This document shows, in pieces, positions 26,501 to 34,064 of a DNA stretch of 49,816 nucleotides. Made by a program: the position numbers and the translations under genes. Under the pieces are notes generated by a model. The model did no database searches and was not told where the DNA came from. It saw only the letters and a program-made list of their open reading frames with translations. This stretch comes from Oscillospiraceae bacterium. Lineage in GTDB: Bacteria; Bacillota; Clostridia; Oscillospirales; UBA929. Location: contig WRJE01000008.1 of the NCBI GenBank assembly GCA_009782385.1, positions 1 through 49,816 on the forward strand. The letters are read 5' to 3'. Every line of letters starts with the position of its first letter. The first letter of the stretch is position 1.

Positions 26501-27894
26501 TGGTTCTCGCCCAGCGTCTTTCTGACCGTAAGCTGACCGGACTGTTCACCGCCGCCGCCGGACCAAGTGTTTTTGAACTCCCTGTCGCCTTTGGTGTATG
26601 TGACGACCGGGCTGCCGCCGCTGAGTGTGACCTTAACCTCGCGCACCGCCGTGTCGTATGTCCACTCGTCATCGCTGTAATCCGCCTCGTAGAGTTTGTA
26701 ATAGAAGGTGTCCGGAGTTCCCCAAGGGTTATACGGCATTACGACCGACAGCTCAAACTCCCCGCCTGTGGTGACAGTCGTAGCGGCTATGCCGTTGTTA
26801 TAAGTATATGTGCTGTCGCTCTCCGCCAGTGTGAATATAAAATCCCTTGGATTTTCCGTAGCACCGACTATGGTCTTTTCGCCGCTGATGATAAAAGAGA
26901 GTATTGAAAAACCGCCCTCGCCTGTTACAATGCTGCTCGTCTTAATGCTGTAATCGCCCCAGCCGCAGATTGCCTGTCTCCCCGCGCTGTCGGGACACCA
27001 GAAGAAAAACCCCTCGTTAGTTACGGAGCAGTCAACCGTTGCCTCGGCTTTGACAATCTGTACAATCCCGCTCGGAGGGCTGCCCATCTCAACATAGAAC
27101 TGATCGCCGTCTTTCATGACAGCCGAAGAACCCAAATATGCGTTATCGGGATAACTGCGAAGCTGATTTCCCATTTCGCCGCTGACTTTCACGGGTATTT
27201 TAGAACCCCAGATATCATATGGCATATTCATAGCAACAACTTCGAGTGTCAGCGGCCCGTAACATCCCGTTGCCGGGTCGTAGCCGCCATCGTAACTGAA
27301 GCCAATCTCTATTTCCGGGTCTCCGTAGGGCAGTGGGTTGTACGATGCCGCGCCCGCCGCGTCGCTGATAAGACCGTTATACACATCCAACATAGCGGCA
27401 TCAGCACCGTCCGGGGGCGTGAAACTTTTATTGCTGCTGTAATACCAAATTGCCCACTGGGTAACTACATATGCCTTTTCCGGCGTAAGTCCGCCGAAGG
27501 TTGTGCCGACACCCATGCCTCCGGACACAGTTCCCCGATACCCGTTCTTGGCTATCCAGAGCATTTGATCGCTGTAGTAGCTGCTCCAACCCACGCCGTC
27601 AGGGTCAAGCACCGTGTCGTATGTGCTTCCCGTGGATTTGCCTTTTTCGATGCAGTAAACCGCATAGTATGCCGAGCCGCTTTCGGTCTTCATACCCATA
27701 ATAGTAACGCCGTCTTCAGACGTGGGGTACTCCACCAGATTATGACTGCCGGTTTCGGCGGCCTGCCCTATCGGTATTGAAGCCACCGCCCACGGCAAGC
27801 ACATCAGAAAACAAAGAAAAATACTGGTAACACGCCGTGCCGTGCCGTTCCTCGATTTTGTGTGATTATGTATATGCCGATGTCTATTAAACAT
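23506..27894 (-). CDS. Large cell-wall-anchored adhesin: thioester domain, repeated domains, Pro-rich stalk, NPKTG sorting signal
   Basis: Thioester-domain motifs YAVYCIEKG and VVTQWAIWYYSS; six repeats of the type GxLIVxKxLxGxYxDWGV; PDPDPTPDPDPTP stalk; C-term NPKTGD + TM + RNNKK. Confidence 0.9.
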   Translation of the reverse strand: MFNRHRHIHNHTKSRNGTARRVTSIFLCFLMCLPWAVASIPIGQAAETGSHNLVEYPTSEDGVTIMGMKTESGSAYYAVYCIEKGKSTGSTYDTVLDPDGVGWSSYYSDQMLWIAKNGYRGTVSGGMGVGTTFGGLTPEKAYVVTQWAIWYYSSNKSFTPPDGADAAMLDVYNGLISDAAGAASYNPLPYGDPEIEIGFSYDGGYDPATGCYGPLTLEVVAMNMPYDIWGSKIPVKVSGEMGNQLRSYPDNAYLGSSAVMKDGDQFYVEMGSPPSGIVQIVKAEATVDCSVTNEGFFFWCPDSAGRQAICGWGDYSIKTSSIVTGEGGFSILSFIISGEKTIVGATENPRDFIFTLAESDSTYTYNNGIAATTVTTGGEFELSVVMPYNPWGTPDTFYYKLYEADYSDDEWTYDTAVREVKVTLSGGSPVVTYTKGDREFKNTWSGGGGEQSGQLTVRKTLGENHGDWGITDRTEFHAKIKDITNNTYVRLVGTGPYYDFNGTDTTGDLITFTAEQEAIIFNLPADITYLVEEIEGAHYTAEGVFTASFSGGGSDEVAITNNYEHGTGILIVNKRLEGGYSDWGITPNVNFYVEVSDVTMGNTLLFKPTPEADGSYKCVGNTASGLSNPADYSGATITELPVSEGKPLRLSNMWSGRMYAVNETSGAAAAHLTTTYEGNNVTLTTGANKTITVVNTYEHGTGGLIVKKVLSGSYADWSVNNDENFYAVIKDVTRNNNLLFKDTPEPDGSYRCVGNDVDGLSEPYGGNVVMELPFSVSRPLTLLNLWSDTEYEVIEKAGAHYTAAYTGNNVSFPDGENRTVTVVNTFSSGTGNLVINKTLSGSYTAWGVSLSTTFDLRVKDTVTGEYLRFSGYEPEYEFRGLSGSADSSTGDIITVSAGHSIMITGLPTDGKYEIEELDDGNCTVSYIGNNAAVSSGGNTSITVNNDYIAVSGALIVSKKLAGGYADWGVNNDITFQARVKDSSGKFLKLKGSGPEYEYDGADASGNPITISAGQSARIINLPDGAYTVVEDSGAYVSDYRYEGGGASSVISGGQNSTATVTNTYEHKTGNMIINKRLAGSYSDWSAGNDTTYQVRIKDVTNDNYLLFTGSGAEYNCYGNNGSADSSTGDVITISAGQPVTVTNLWVNCKYLVEEVGGAHYAVSYEGNNAVFPQGTNMTVTVVNTYEHKTGGEDPGSDPTPDPDPTPDPDPTPDPDPTPDPDPTPEPSPTPEPSTPPDSDPTPTPEPSTPPESSPTPDPDSTPEPSTPPESEPTPDPSSTPEPEPTSEPEPEPGPTPDITPSSDPIPDPTPNPDPTPNPTPDVTPEPQRIRFPEGTTPEDFPTMHFDEHQPDESHAGGVIHEIPPVPHNPAFTLMPSIDENGDVFFFEFDAYGVPMGEWHWSEDDGEWIFDEDVPLTEFDDTEAVKVNPKTGDSGIIKYFILMCLSSSVFAVYFISWRNNKKI
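23940..24325 (-). repeat. Low-complexity coding repeat for the Pro/Asp/Glu/Thr-rich stalk
   Basis: Reiterated tcgggttctggcgttgggtctgg-type units encoding PDPDPTP/PEPSTPP. Confidence 0.85.
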
Positions 27895-28065
27895 TATATT
27901 TGCCCCCTTCCCGAGTGGACGGAATCCGTTTCCGTCCAAGCGGACATTGAATCCGCTCTTACATAATGATTATAATCCCGGCAAACATATATGTCAATAG
28001 AGATATGGCGAAATCCACACATTGCTATGTTTGGAAACTGTTCCTCCCGCGCCGCCCGTGCTATA

Positions 28066-28935
28066 TTACTTTTTTTCGACCCTTATCCACGTTTCGCAGT
28101 AGCACATACCGTCTTCCGTCCCCCAATACAGCTCCATATCGTATCCGTAAACTTGATTATAACTCGCGGTCGGAAGCCAGTCGGTGTAAACACGTTTTAT
28201 AAGACCTTGTATTTCGCCCGATGTCTCCTCCATCGTGTGCTTCTTAGTCTTAAATATCGCCCATGTCGCGGCGGGGACATCAACCTGAGTATAGCCGTCT
28301 GTTTTGCTGTTTTCCGTCTTGAACGCAAAAAGCATATAAGGGAACTTGCTGCCCTCCATTGCCCTATAACCGCAAACAGCGTGAATATGACCGTCGCCGC
28401 CCGTGGAAGCGGCAAGTTTCTCAAACCTGCCGTCAGTCATGCAATCCTGCCAAAACTTTGGTATGTCCCTCGTGCTGCTGTCATCTTCCATCGAAAAAAT
28501 CCCTTCGATTCCATAGACTGAAAACGCTTCTTTGCTCTCGATTCTGTAATCCATTGCTATATCTCCTTTAACAGTTAGTAGAAAAGTAATGCGGGGGAAT
28601 GTTATGAGTTCCGTTCCCTCTCTGCGAGCCAGTGACGGCGGCGTACCGTGAACTTCCTTGAACGCGCGCGCGAACGCCTCAGGTGATTCATAGCCGAACT
28701 TAAAGGCAATATCTATAACTTTATTCTTGCTGTTTTGCAGTTCAAAAGCCGCTAATGTCAGCCGTCTTCTGCGTATATACTCATGCACGGACATATCCGT
28801 GACAATAGAAAATGTACGCTGAAAATTAACGGGCGATTGCCCGACTATCGAGGACAGCTTTTCAAAATCTATGTTTTCGAGTAAATTATCCTCAATATAG
28901 TTGATTGCCAAATTCATCCGTTCGTGCCAGCTCAC
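28066..28935 (-). CDS. AraC family regulator with C-terminal GyrI-like effector-binding domain
   Basis: MNLAINYIEDNLLENIDFEKLSSIVGQSPVNFQRTFSIVTDMSVHEYIRRRRLTLAAFEL; C-term IESKEAFSVYGIEGIF...WAIFKTKKHTMEETSGEIQGLIKRVYTDWLPTASYNQ; GTG start after gaggaggag. Confidence 0.88.
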   Translation of the reverse strand: MSWHERMNLAINYIEDNLLENIDFEKLSSIVGQSPVNFQRTFSIVTDMSVHEYIRRRRLTLAAFELQNSKNKVIDIAFKFGYESPEAFARAFKEVHGTPPSLARREGTELITFPRITFLLTVKGDIAMDYRIESKEAFSVYGIEGIFSMEDDSSTRDIPKFWQDCMTDGRFEKLAASTGGDGHIHAVCGYRAMEGSKFPYMLFAFKTENSKTDGYTQVDVPAATWAIFKTKKHTMEETSGEIQGLIKRVYTDWLPTASYNQVYGYDMELYWGTEDGMCYCETWIRVEKK

Positions 28936-29032
28936 TTCGCACTCCTCCTCTCTGTGTACAGTATAGCAAGAGACAAACAAAAAAACCTTGCACAGAACCG
29001 TTCGCCTATGCAAGGTTTAGTGTTATGTTCCG

Positions 29033-29428
29033 TCAGTGACACCACAACCACTTTACATCATATTTCCTTACATTTTCATCAGCTGATAAAAAGGTCATAT
29101 TCTCGGCTATCGCCGTAGCTATGAGCAGTCTGTCGAACGGGTCTCGGTGATGATACGGCAATGTTTCAACACGGTGAATATGGTGAGGTTCGAGCGTTAG
29201 CAATTCAAATTCGCTTGCCGCAACTTTATCAAAAAACTCCTCAACGCTACACAGCGGCGTTTTTTCCCGGTTAAGACTGCGTTTGATAGCTATTTCCCAC
29301 GCCGAAACAACGCTGACAAATATTTTGCTGTCGTTATCAAGTATCGCCGATTTTGCCATCTTCGAGAGTTCCGGGTTGCCTGTAAAAAACCAAAAAGCAG
29401 TATGTGTATCAAGCAGATACCTCATCAC
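29033..29428 (-). CDS. PIN domain toxin (VapC-like)
   Basis: YLLDTHTAFWFFTG; VSAWEIAIK; DPFDRLLIATAIAENMTFLSAD. Confidence 0.9.
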   Translation of the reverse strand: MMRYLLDTHTAFWFFTGNPELSKMAKSAILDNDSKIFVSVVSAWEIAIKRSLNREKTPLCSVEEFFDKVAASEFELLTLEPHHIHRVETLPYHHRDPFDRLLIATAIAENMTFLSADENVRKYDVKWLWCH

Positions 29429-29700
29429 ATATACTCCTTGAAGTCATCAAGCGGCTCATCAAAATTCTCGGGCAAGGAATATTTACCTTTCCATACGCCG
29501 TATTGCGCTTCGCGTTTTTGAGCTATATTTTCCGCCTTGTACTCAGTTCCCACCACAAAAGGCAGATTGTTAGCCCTTACCGTTTGTTTGAGGAACAGAT
29601 TTACTGCCGTGGACAAATCCAAACCGATAGACTCAAAAATCCTTTGAGCTTGCGTTTTTAGTTCCGCTTCTGTTCTCACATTTATATTCGCACTTGACAT
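29425..29700 (-). CDS. RelB/DinJ family antitoxin
   Basis: NINVRTEAELKTQAQRIFESIGLDLSTAVNLFLKQTVRANNLPF; RBS aggaggtgtcgttATG; 4-bp overlap with the PIN toxin. Confidence 0.88.
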   Translation of the reverse strand: MSSANINVRTEAELKTQAQRIFESIGLDLSTAVNLFLKQTVRANNLPFVVGTEYKAENIAQKREAQYGVWKGKYSLPENFDEPLDDFKEYM

Positions 29701-29836
29701 AACGACACCTCCTGTTTGCCATATTGTATCACGAATGAATCGCGTTGTCAATACATTTTGTGTTAATATGGCTAAATTGAGTGCCAAAAATTGATATTAT
29801 GCGTTCAACACCTTCTCCAGTGACGGCGGCGTACCG

Positions 29837-30256
29837 TCAGTGACAATGCTCGCATTTGCCGTCGCAGCCGACAATGGGGACAGGGTCAATGCCCTGTTTG
29901 ATATAGTAATCCGAAATTGCCGACTTAATGGCCTCTTCTGCCAGTACGGAGCAGTGCATTTTTACGGGCGGCAGCCCGTCAAGAGCCTCGGCAACCGTTT
30001 TGTTCGTCAGCTTGAGCGCGTTTTCGATAGTTTGTCCTTTGATAAGCTCAGTCGCCATCGAAGACGTTGCCACAGCCGCGCCGCAACCAAAGGTCTTGAA
30101 CTTTACATCGCTGATAACATCGTCTTCAACCTTAATACTGACACGCATAATGTCGCCGCACTTGGGGTTGCCGACTTGCCCGACACCGCTTGCGTCCTCT
30201 ATTTCGCCGACATTGCGCGGATTGTTGAAATGGTCGATTACTTTTTCTGAATACAT
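29837..30256 (-). CDS. Fe-S cluster assembly scaffold NifU/IscU family
   Basis: MYSEKVIDHFNNPRNVGEIEDASGVGQVGNPKCGDIMRVSIKVEDDVISDVKFKTFGCGAAVATSS; KMHCSVLAEEAI. Confidence 0.93.
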   Translation of the reverse strand: MYSEKVIDHFNNPRNVGEIEDASGVGQVGNPKCGDIMRVSIKVEDDVISDVKFKTFGCGAAVATSSMATELIKGQTIENALKLTNKTVAEALDGLPPVKMHCSVLAEEAIKSAISDYYIKQGIDPVPIVGCDGKCEHCH

Positions 30257-30350
30257 AATATCCTCCATTGGTAAATTAAATCTATATATTAGAAGTTGTG
30301 TTGTGAAGGTTGTTTGTCCAACTTCGTCTAATGTTTATTAAACGCGAAAT

Positions 30351-30611
30351 CTATGTATTAATCAATTTTTTAAGATTATCAATACGTTCAGGGTTTTCAG
30401 ATGTAGCCCATTCTCTAAGTTTTTCACATGGAAAATCAGGGCATAAACCGCAATGAACCAATTTTTTCCCCGTGGCGCAGTCATAAAGCTCACAACGCCC
30501 ACCCCAGATACATTCACCTTTTGGCGCACATACGCTGCAACCTTTACACCCATTTTCTTCTTTGCACTTGCAAATATCGCAATCAATTCCGCATATAGAA
30601 TAATTCGCCAT
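30351..30611 (-). CDS. DUF3795-like Cys-rich protein
   Basis: MANYSICGIDCDICKCKEENGCKGCS...HCGLCPDFPCEKLREWA; preferred start at 30611, upstream part of the long ORF runs into repeats. Confidence 0.75.
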   Translation of the reverse strand: MANYSICGIDCDICKCKEENGCKGCSVCAPKGECIWGGRCELYDCATGKKLVHCGLCPDFPCEKLREWATSENPERIDNLKKLINT

Positions 30612-30735
30612 TTTATTATGCCTCGCACTAATATATATTTTATTCAGTCCTGCTGTTGCCCGACAGGCGCACGATACCACTATGGCTTGACCGTTGTGGT
30701 ATATCAGTGCGCTGTTGGTTCTTTCTGCGATGGTT

Positions 30736-30812
30736 TCGTGGGGCGCGGCATCCTTGACGCGCCGTGTATAATTCTGTTGCAATTTCCGGCGCGTCTGGGA
30801 AGCCGCGCCCTA
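30736..30812. repeat. Two short palindromic repeat units
   Basis: GTGGGGCGCGGCATCCTTGACGCGCCGTGTA and GGCGCGTCTGGGAAGCCGCGCCCTACA. Confidence 0.75.
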
Positions 30813-30863
30813 CACCGCCCTTACATTTGGACAAACCACCTTCTCCGCACGTTTTTACAATTA

Positions 30864-31211
30864 TTACTCTGTTTCGCTTAAAATTTTATCAATATAGTTA
30901 AGAAGTATAGGTATATCGTTTTTACAAGATTTCCATATGGCATTAAAGCTGACACCTTCATAGTCATGTCCCAGTACATTTCTAAAGCGATAAGCCGCCC
31001 CCCAAGCAAAATCGGGATATTGGGTTTTTAACTCTTCACTTAATTTATGGGAATGTTCACCTATTTGAAATAACCTAAATGCACATACATCCCTTGCATC
31101 AATACCGTTTACAGAATTAAAATAATCTATCGAAATATTCTGAATGGTTTTTTGAATATTGACGCAGTGTGTCCTTATTTTTTGGATTCTCTCTATATCA
31201 GATTTTTTCAT
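30864..31211 (-). CDS. HepT-like HEPN domain toxin (DUF86)
   Basis: MKKSDIERIQKIRTHC; RFRNVLGHDYEGV matches the RX4HXY HEPN motif; follows an MNT gene. Confidence 0.85.
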   Translation of the reverse strand: MKKSDIERIQKIRTHCVNIQKTIQNISIDYFNSVNGIDARDVCAFRLFQIGEHSHKLSEELKTQYPDFAWGAAYRFRNVLGHDYEGVSFNAIWKSCKNDIPILLNYIDKILSETE

Positions 31212-31500
31212 ATAAAAGAACACCGTCCTTTTTTAGTTCAAGGTCAATTTTGCTTTTTGGAATAATATCAGCGGCGTATAAGAAATCCACATTTTTTCCC
31301 AGTTTGTTAATTATTTTGTCGGCTATATCACAAAAGCTCAATATGGACATTTCATCATCAACCAAGGCGGCTATATCAATATCACTTTCTTCTGTAGCCT
31401 CACCTTTTGCATATGAACCAAATAATATTGCCCTTACGACACCTGTTTCTTCAAATATTGAATTTAATTTGTTTTTAATTTCCTCAATGGTGTATGGCAT
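31198..31500 (-). CDS. MntA-like minimal nucleotidyltransferase antitoxin
   Basis: LFGSYAKGEATEESDIDIAALVD (GSX10DXD); 14-bp overlap with hepT. Confidence 0.88.
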   Translation of the reverse strand: MPYTIEEIKNKLNSIFEETGVVRAILFGSYAKGEATEESDIDIAALVDDEMSILSFCDIADKIINKLGKNVDFLYAADIIPKSKIDLELKKDGVLLYEKI

Positions 31501-31554
31501 ATGTTAAACTCCCCTGTTCCTGCATAGTATGATTTTTACAGTTACCCGACAGAT

Positions 31555-31581
31555 GGCGCGTCCGGGAAGCCGCGCCCTACA
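31555..31581. repeat. Short palindromic repeat unit supplying the nifS stop codon
   Basis: GGCGCGTCCGGGAAGCCGCGCCCTACA, 26/27 identical to the copy at 30786-30812. Confidence 0.8.
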
Positions 31582-32761
31582 TATTTTGCCAAAACCTCTC
31601 TGTTGGTTTTCCGCCGCTCCAGAGCGGCGACATCTCTCTCGCTCTTGCCACGACCTCGGCGACCGCTTTTACGACATATTCCGCTTCCTCAGCAGTGTTC
31701 TCCTCGCCGAATGTCAGCCGCAGGCTGCCGTGCGCCACCTCGTGCGGCAATCCGATTGCCAGCAGTACATGAGATGGGTCAAGCGTACCCGATGAACACG
31801 CCGAGCCTGACGATGCCGCAACACCTTTCGCGTCAAGCCCAAGTACAAGGCTCTCACCCTCGACAGCCTCGAATACGAACGAAACTGTTCCGGGCAGGCG
31901 TTTTTCGGGGTGTCCTGTAAGGTGTGAGTACGGTATTTCGGAAAGTCCGCGTTTGACGGTCTCGCTCACGGCGGACACTTTTTTTGTGTTTTCCGCAAGA
32001 TTGTCTGTCGCAAGGCTCAAAGCCTTCGCTAGACCGACTATACCCGCTATGTTCTCTGTCCCCGAACGCAGTCCGCCCTCATGCCCGCCGCCGTCAACCA
32101 GCGGCGGTATAATAATGCCGGGGCGCAGATACAACGCGCCCACACCTTTCGGACCGCCGAATTTGTGCGCGGAGAGCGTTAACATATCAATGTTTTGCGT
32201 ATCCGGAGCGACATGACCTATTGCCTGAACGGCATCGGTGTGAAACCACACGCCGCGCTCCCGCGCAATCGCGCCAAGTTCATCAATCGGCTGAATCGTG
32301 CCGATTTCGTTATTGGCGGTCATAATCGTTACAAGAACCGTGTCGTCTCTCAGTGCCGCGCGTAAATCGTCCGGTGAGACAGCACCGTATTCATCCACGG
32401 GCAATACCGTGAGTTCGCAATGCCCGCTTTTTCGCAAATGCTCCAAGGTGTGTATAATAGCGTGATGTTCAACCGCCGTGGTAATGACGTGCTTGCCTTT
32501 GCGCGAAAGCGCGGTAAGAACGCCCTTAATGGCGGTGTTATTCGATTCTGTGCCGCTGCCGGTAAAATATATCCCGCGTTTGTCAACGCCAAGCAGATTG
32601 GCGACATCCTCACGCGCCGCCTCAAGAGCTTTTTTTGCGCTACGGGCAAGCCCGTACATACTCGATGCGTTGCCGTACTGCTCTGTGAGGTACGGCATCA
32701 TAGCTTCTAAAACTTCCGGTTTCAATGGGGTTGTCGCGGCGTGATCCGCATATACTTGCAT
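31577..32761 (-). CDS. Cysteine desulfurase, NifS/IscS family
   Basis: YADHAATTPLKPEVLEAMMPYL; TGSGTESNNTAI; LSAHKFGGPKGVGALYLR; GSACSSGTLDPSHVL. Confidence 0.95.
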   Translation of the reverse strand: MQVYADHAATTPLKPEVLEAMMPYLTEQYGNASSMYGLARSAKKALEAAREDVANLLGVDKRGIYFTGSGTESNNTAIKGVLTALSRKGKHVITTAVEHHAIIHTLEHLRKSGHCELTVLPVDEYGAVSPDDLRAALRDDTVLVTIMTANNEIGTIQPIDELGAIARERGVWFHTDAVQAIGHVAPDTQNIDMLTLSAHKFGGPKGVGALYLRPGIIIPPLVDGGGHEGGLRSGTENIAGIVGLAKALSLATDNLAENTKKVSAVSETVKRGLSEIPYSHLTGHPEKRLPGTVSFVFEAVEGESLVLGLDAKGVAASSGSACSSGTLDPSHVLLAIGLPHEVAHGSLRLTFGEENTAEEAEYVVKAVAEVVARAREMSPLWSGGKPTERFWQNM

Positions 32762-32764
32762 AAA

Positions 32765-33340
32765 TTAAATCTCCCTTACAACCGCCGTAACGCGCCCTAA
32801 AATCTGACAGGTATCACCCTCGATGGGGTCGTAATCAGGGTTCTCCGGCATAAGCTGAACCTTGCCGTCCTTGCGCCAGAGACGCTTGACCGTTGCCTCG
32901 TCCTCAAGTAAAGCAACTACGATTTCGCCGTGCGATGCTATGTGCTGTTTTCTTACAACGACATAATCGCCGTCTAAAATCCCTGCGTTAATCATTGAGT
33001 CGCCGGATACCTCCAGAGCAAAATGCTCCCCGGAAGCTGACGGGCTGAACTGCAAAACGCCGATTTCCTGCTCGAACGCCAATATGGGGCTGCCGGCGGT
33101 AACGCGCCCGATGATAGGTACGCCCCCGCGCTGACCCTCGATTTTTATCGCACGGGTTTTATGGTTGTCGATGGAAATAAGTCCCGCCGCTTCGATTTTT
33201 CGCAGGTGCGAATGTACGGTTGACGGCGATTTTAGATTAACTGCCGAACAGATTTCACGAACGCTGGGCGGGTATCCGTTTTGTTCCGTAAACTCAATAA
33301 GAAATTTATGAATTTCAACTTGCTTTCGGTGTAAATTCAT
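32765..33340 (-). CDS. lexA: LexA repressor
   Basis: NLHRKQVEIHKFLIEFTEQNGYPPSVREICSAVNLKSPSTVHSHLRKIEAAGLI; LEVSGDSMINAGILDGDYVVV. Confidence 0.95.
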   Translation of the reverse strand: MNLHRKQVEIHKFLIEFTEQNGYPPSVREICSAVNLKSPSTVHSHLRKIEAAGLISIDNHKTRAIKIEGQRGGVPIIGRVTAGSPILAFEQEIGVLQFSPSASGEHFALEVSGDSMINAGILDGDYVVVRKQHIASHGEIVVALLEDEATVKRLWRKDGKVQLMPENPDYDPIEGDTCQILGRVTAVVREI

Positions 33341-33507
33341 ATCTGCTCCTCCCCGCTTAGTACATTTGTTTGGTATTGTATCACATATATTTAATATTAA
33401 CAAGCCCTTTGCGCAGGAAAGTTAAAAAAATTTGCCGTGTCATTGATTTCCGGGGGTCTTGACAAGCCTGCGTTGTTGTGCTATTATCTTGTAGTGTTGG
33501 AATATAT

Positions 33508-33592
33508 GGGGGAGTTCCCGAGTGGCCAAAGGGGGCAGACTGTAAATCTGTTGCGTTTCGCTTCGATGGTTCAAATCCGTCCTCCCCCACCA
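33508..33592 (+). tRNA. tRNA-Tyr (GUA anticodon), CCA encoded
   Basis: GGGGGAG/CTCCCCC acceptor stem, CAGACTGTAAATCTG anticodon arm, GGTTCAAATCC T-arm, long variable arm, ACCA end. Confidence 0.95.
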
Positions 33593-33600
33593 AAGCCTCA

Positions 33601-33639
33601 AACGCTTGTGACTGTAAGGTTACGAGCGTTATGCTTTTT
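33601..33639 (+). terminator. Rho-independent terminator after tRNA-Tyr
   Basis: AACGCTTGT...ACGAGCGTT stem followed by ATGCTTTTTC. Confidence 0.65.
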
Positions 33640-33994
33640 CACATAGTTGGTCAGCTCCTTAGCTTTTAGTATAGCATCTTAAAAAAACCTGTCCTCTCTT
33701 TTTATGCACAAATTAGAGAGCTGCCTTTTCATCACCATCAACGCTCCTTATTTTCAAGTATTGAAACAACCCAATCTGCATTAGGGCAAGGGGTTTTCTA
33801 ATCAGTTTGCCGGATTCGGAAAGCATTTCTTTAAGGTCGGATGGCAGTGAATCCAGATGTTGTGCATTTTCCATAAGCACGAATAACTTTGCGGCAAATG
33901 AGTTTGTGCTTACCATATTAAAGATTTGGATGTACTCGCGTTGGATTACTGCGGGGTTTTGCGAAATTCTGAGCAACTCAAACCACCAAAAGTA

Positions 33995-34033
33995 TTGACA
34001 AAACAAAGAGACAGCTTCATAATTGAAGCTGTC
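33995..34033 (+). promoter_or_regulatory. Predicted promoter with palindromic operator-like element over the -10
   Basis: TTGACA-17 bp-CATAAT; GACAGCTTCA-taat-TGAAGCTGTC (34010-34033) spans the -10. Confidence 0.6.
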
Positions 34034-34064
34034 TTTAATAGTGAAATCAAGAGGGGATGGGACT

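Noticed and set aside
30362-30628. 88-aa minus-strand ORF overlapping the DUF3795 gene
   Set aside because: Alternate reading frame of the same DNA with no family similarity.
30351-30782. Full 143-aa version of the second DUF3795 ORF
   Set aside because: The upstream 57 codons run into palindromic repeats and lack family similarity; start at 30611 (MANYSICG) preferred.
33340-33400. SOS box upstream of lexA
   Set aside because: Only a weak partial match to the Gram-positive CGAACNTATGTTCG consensus was seen; not reported as a site.
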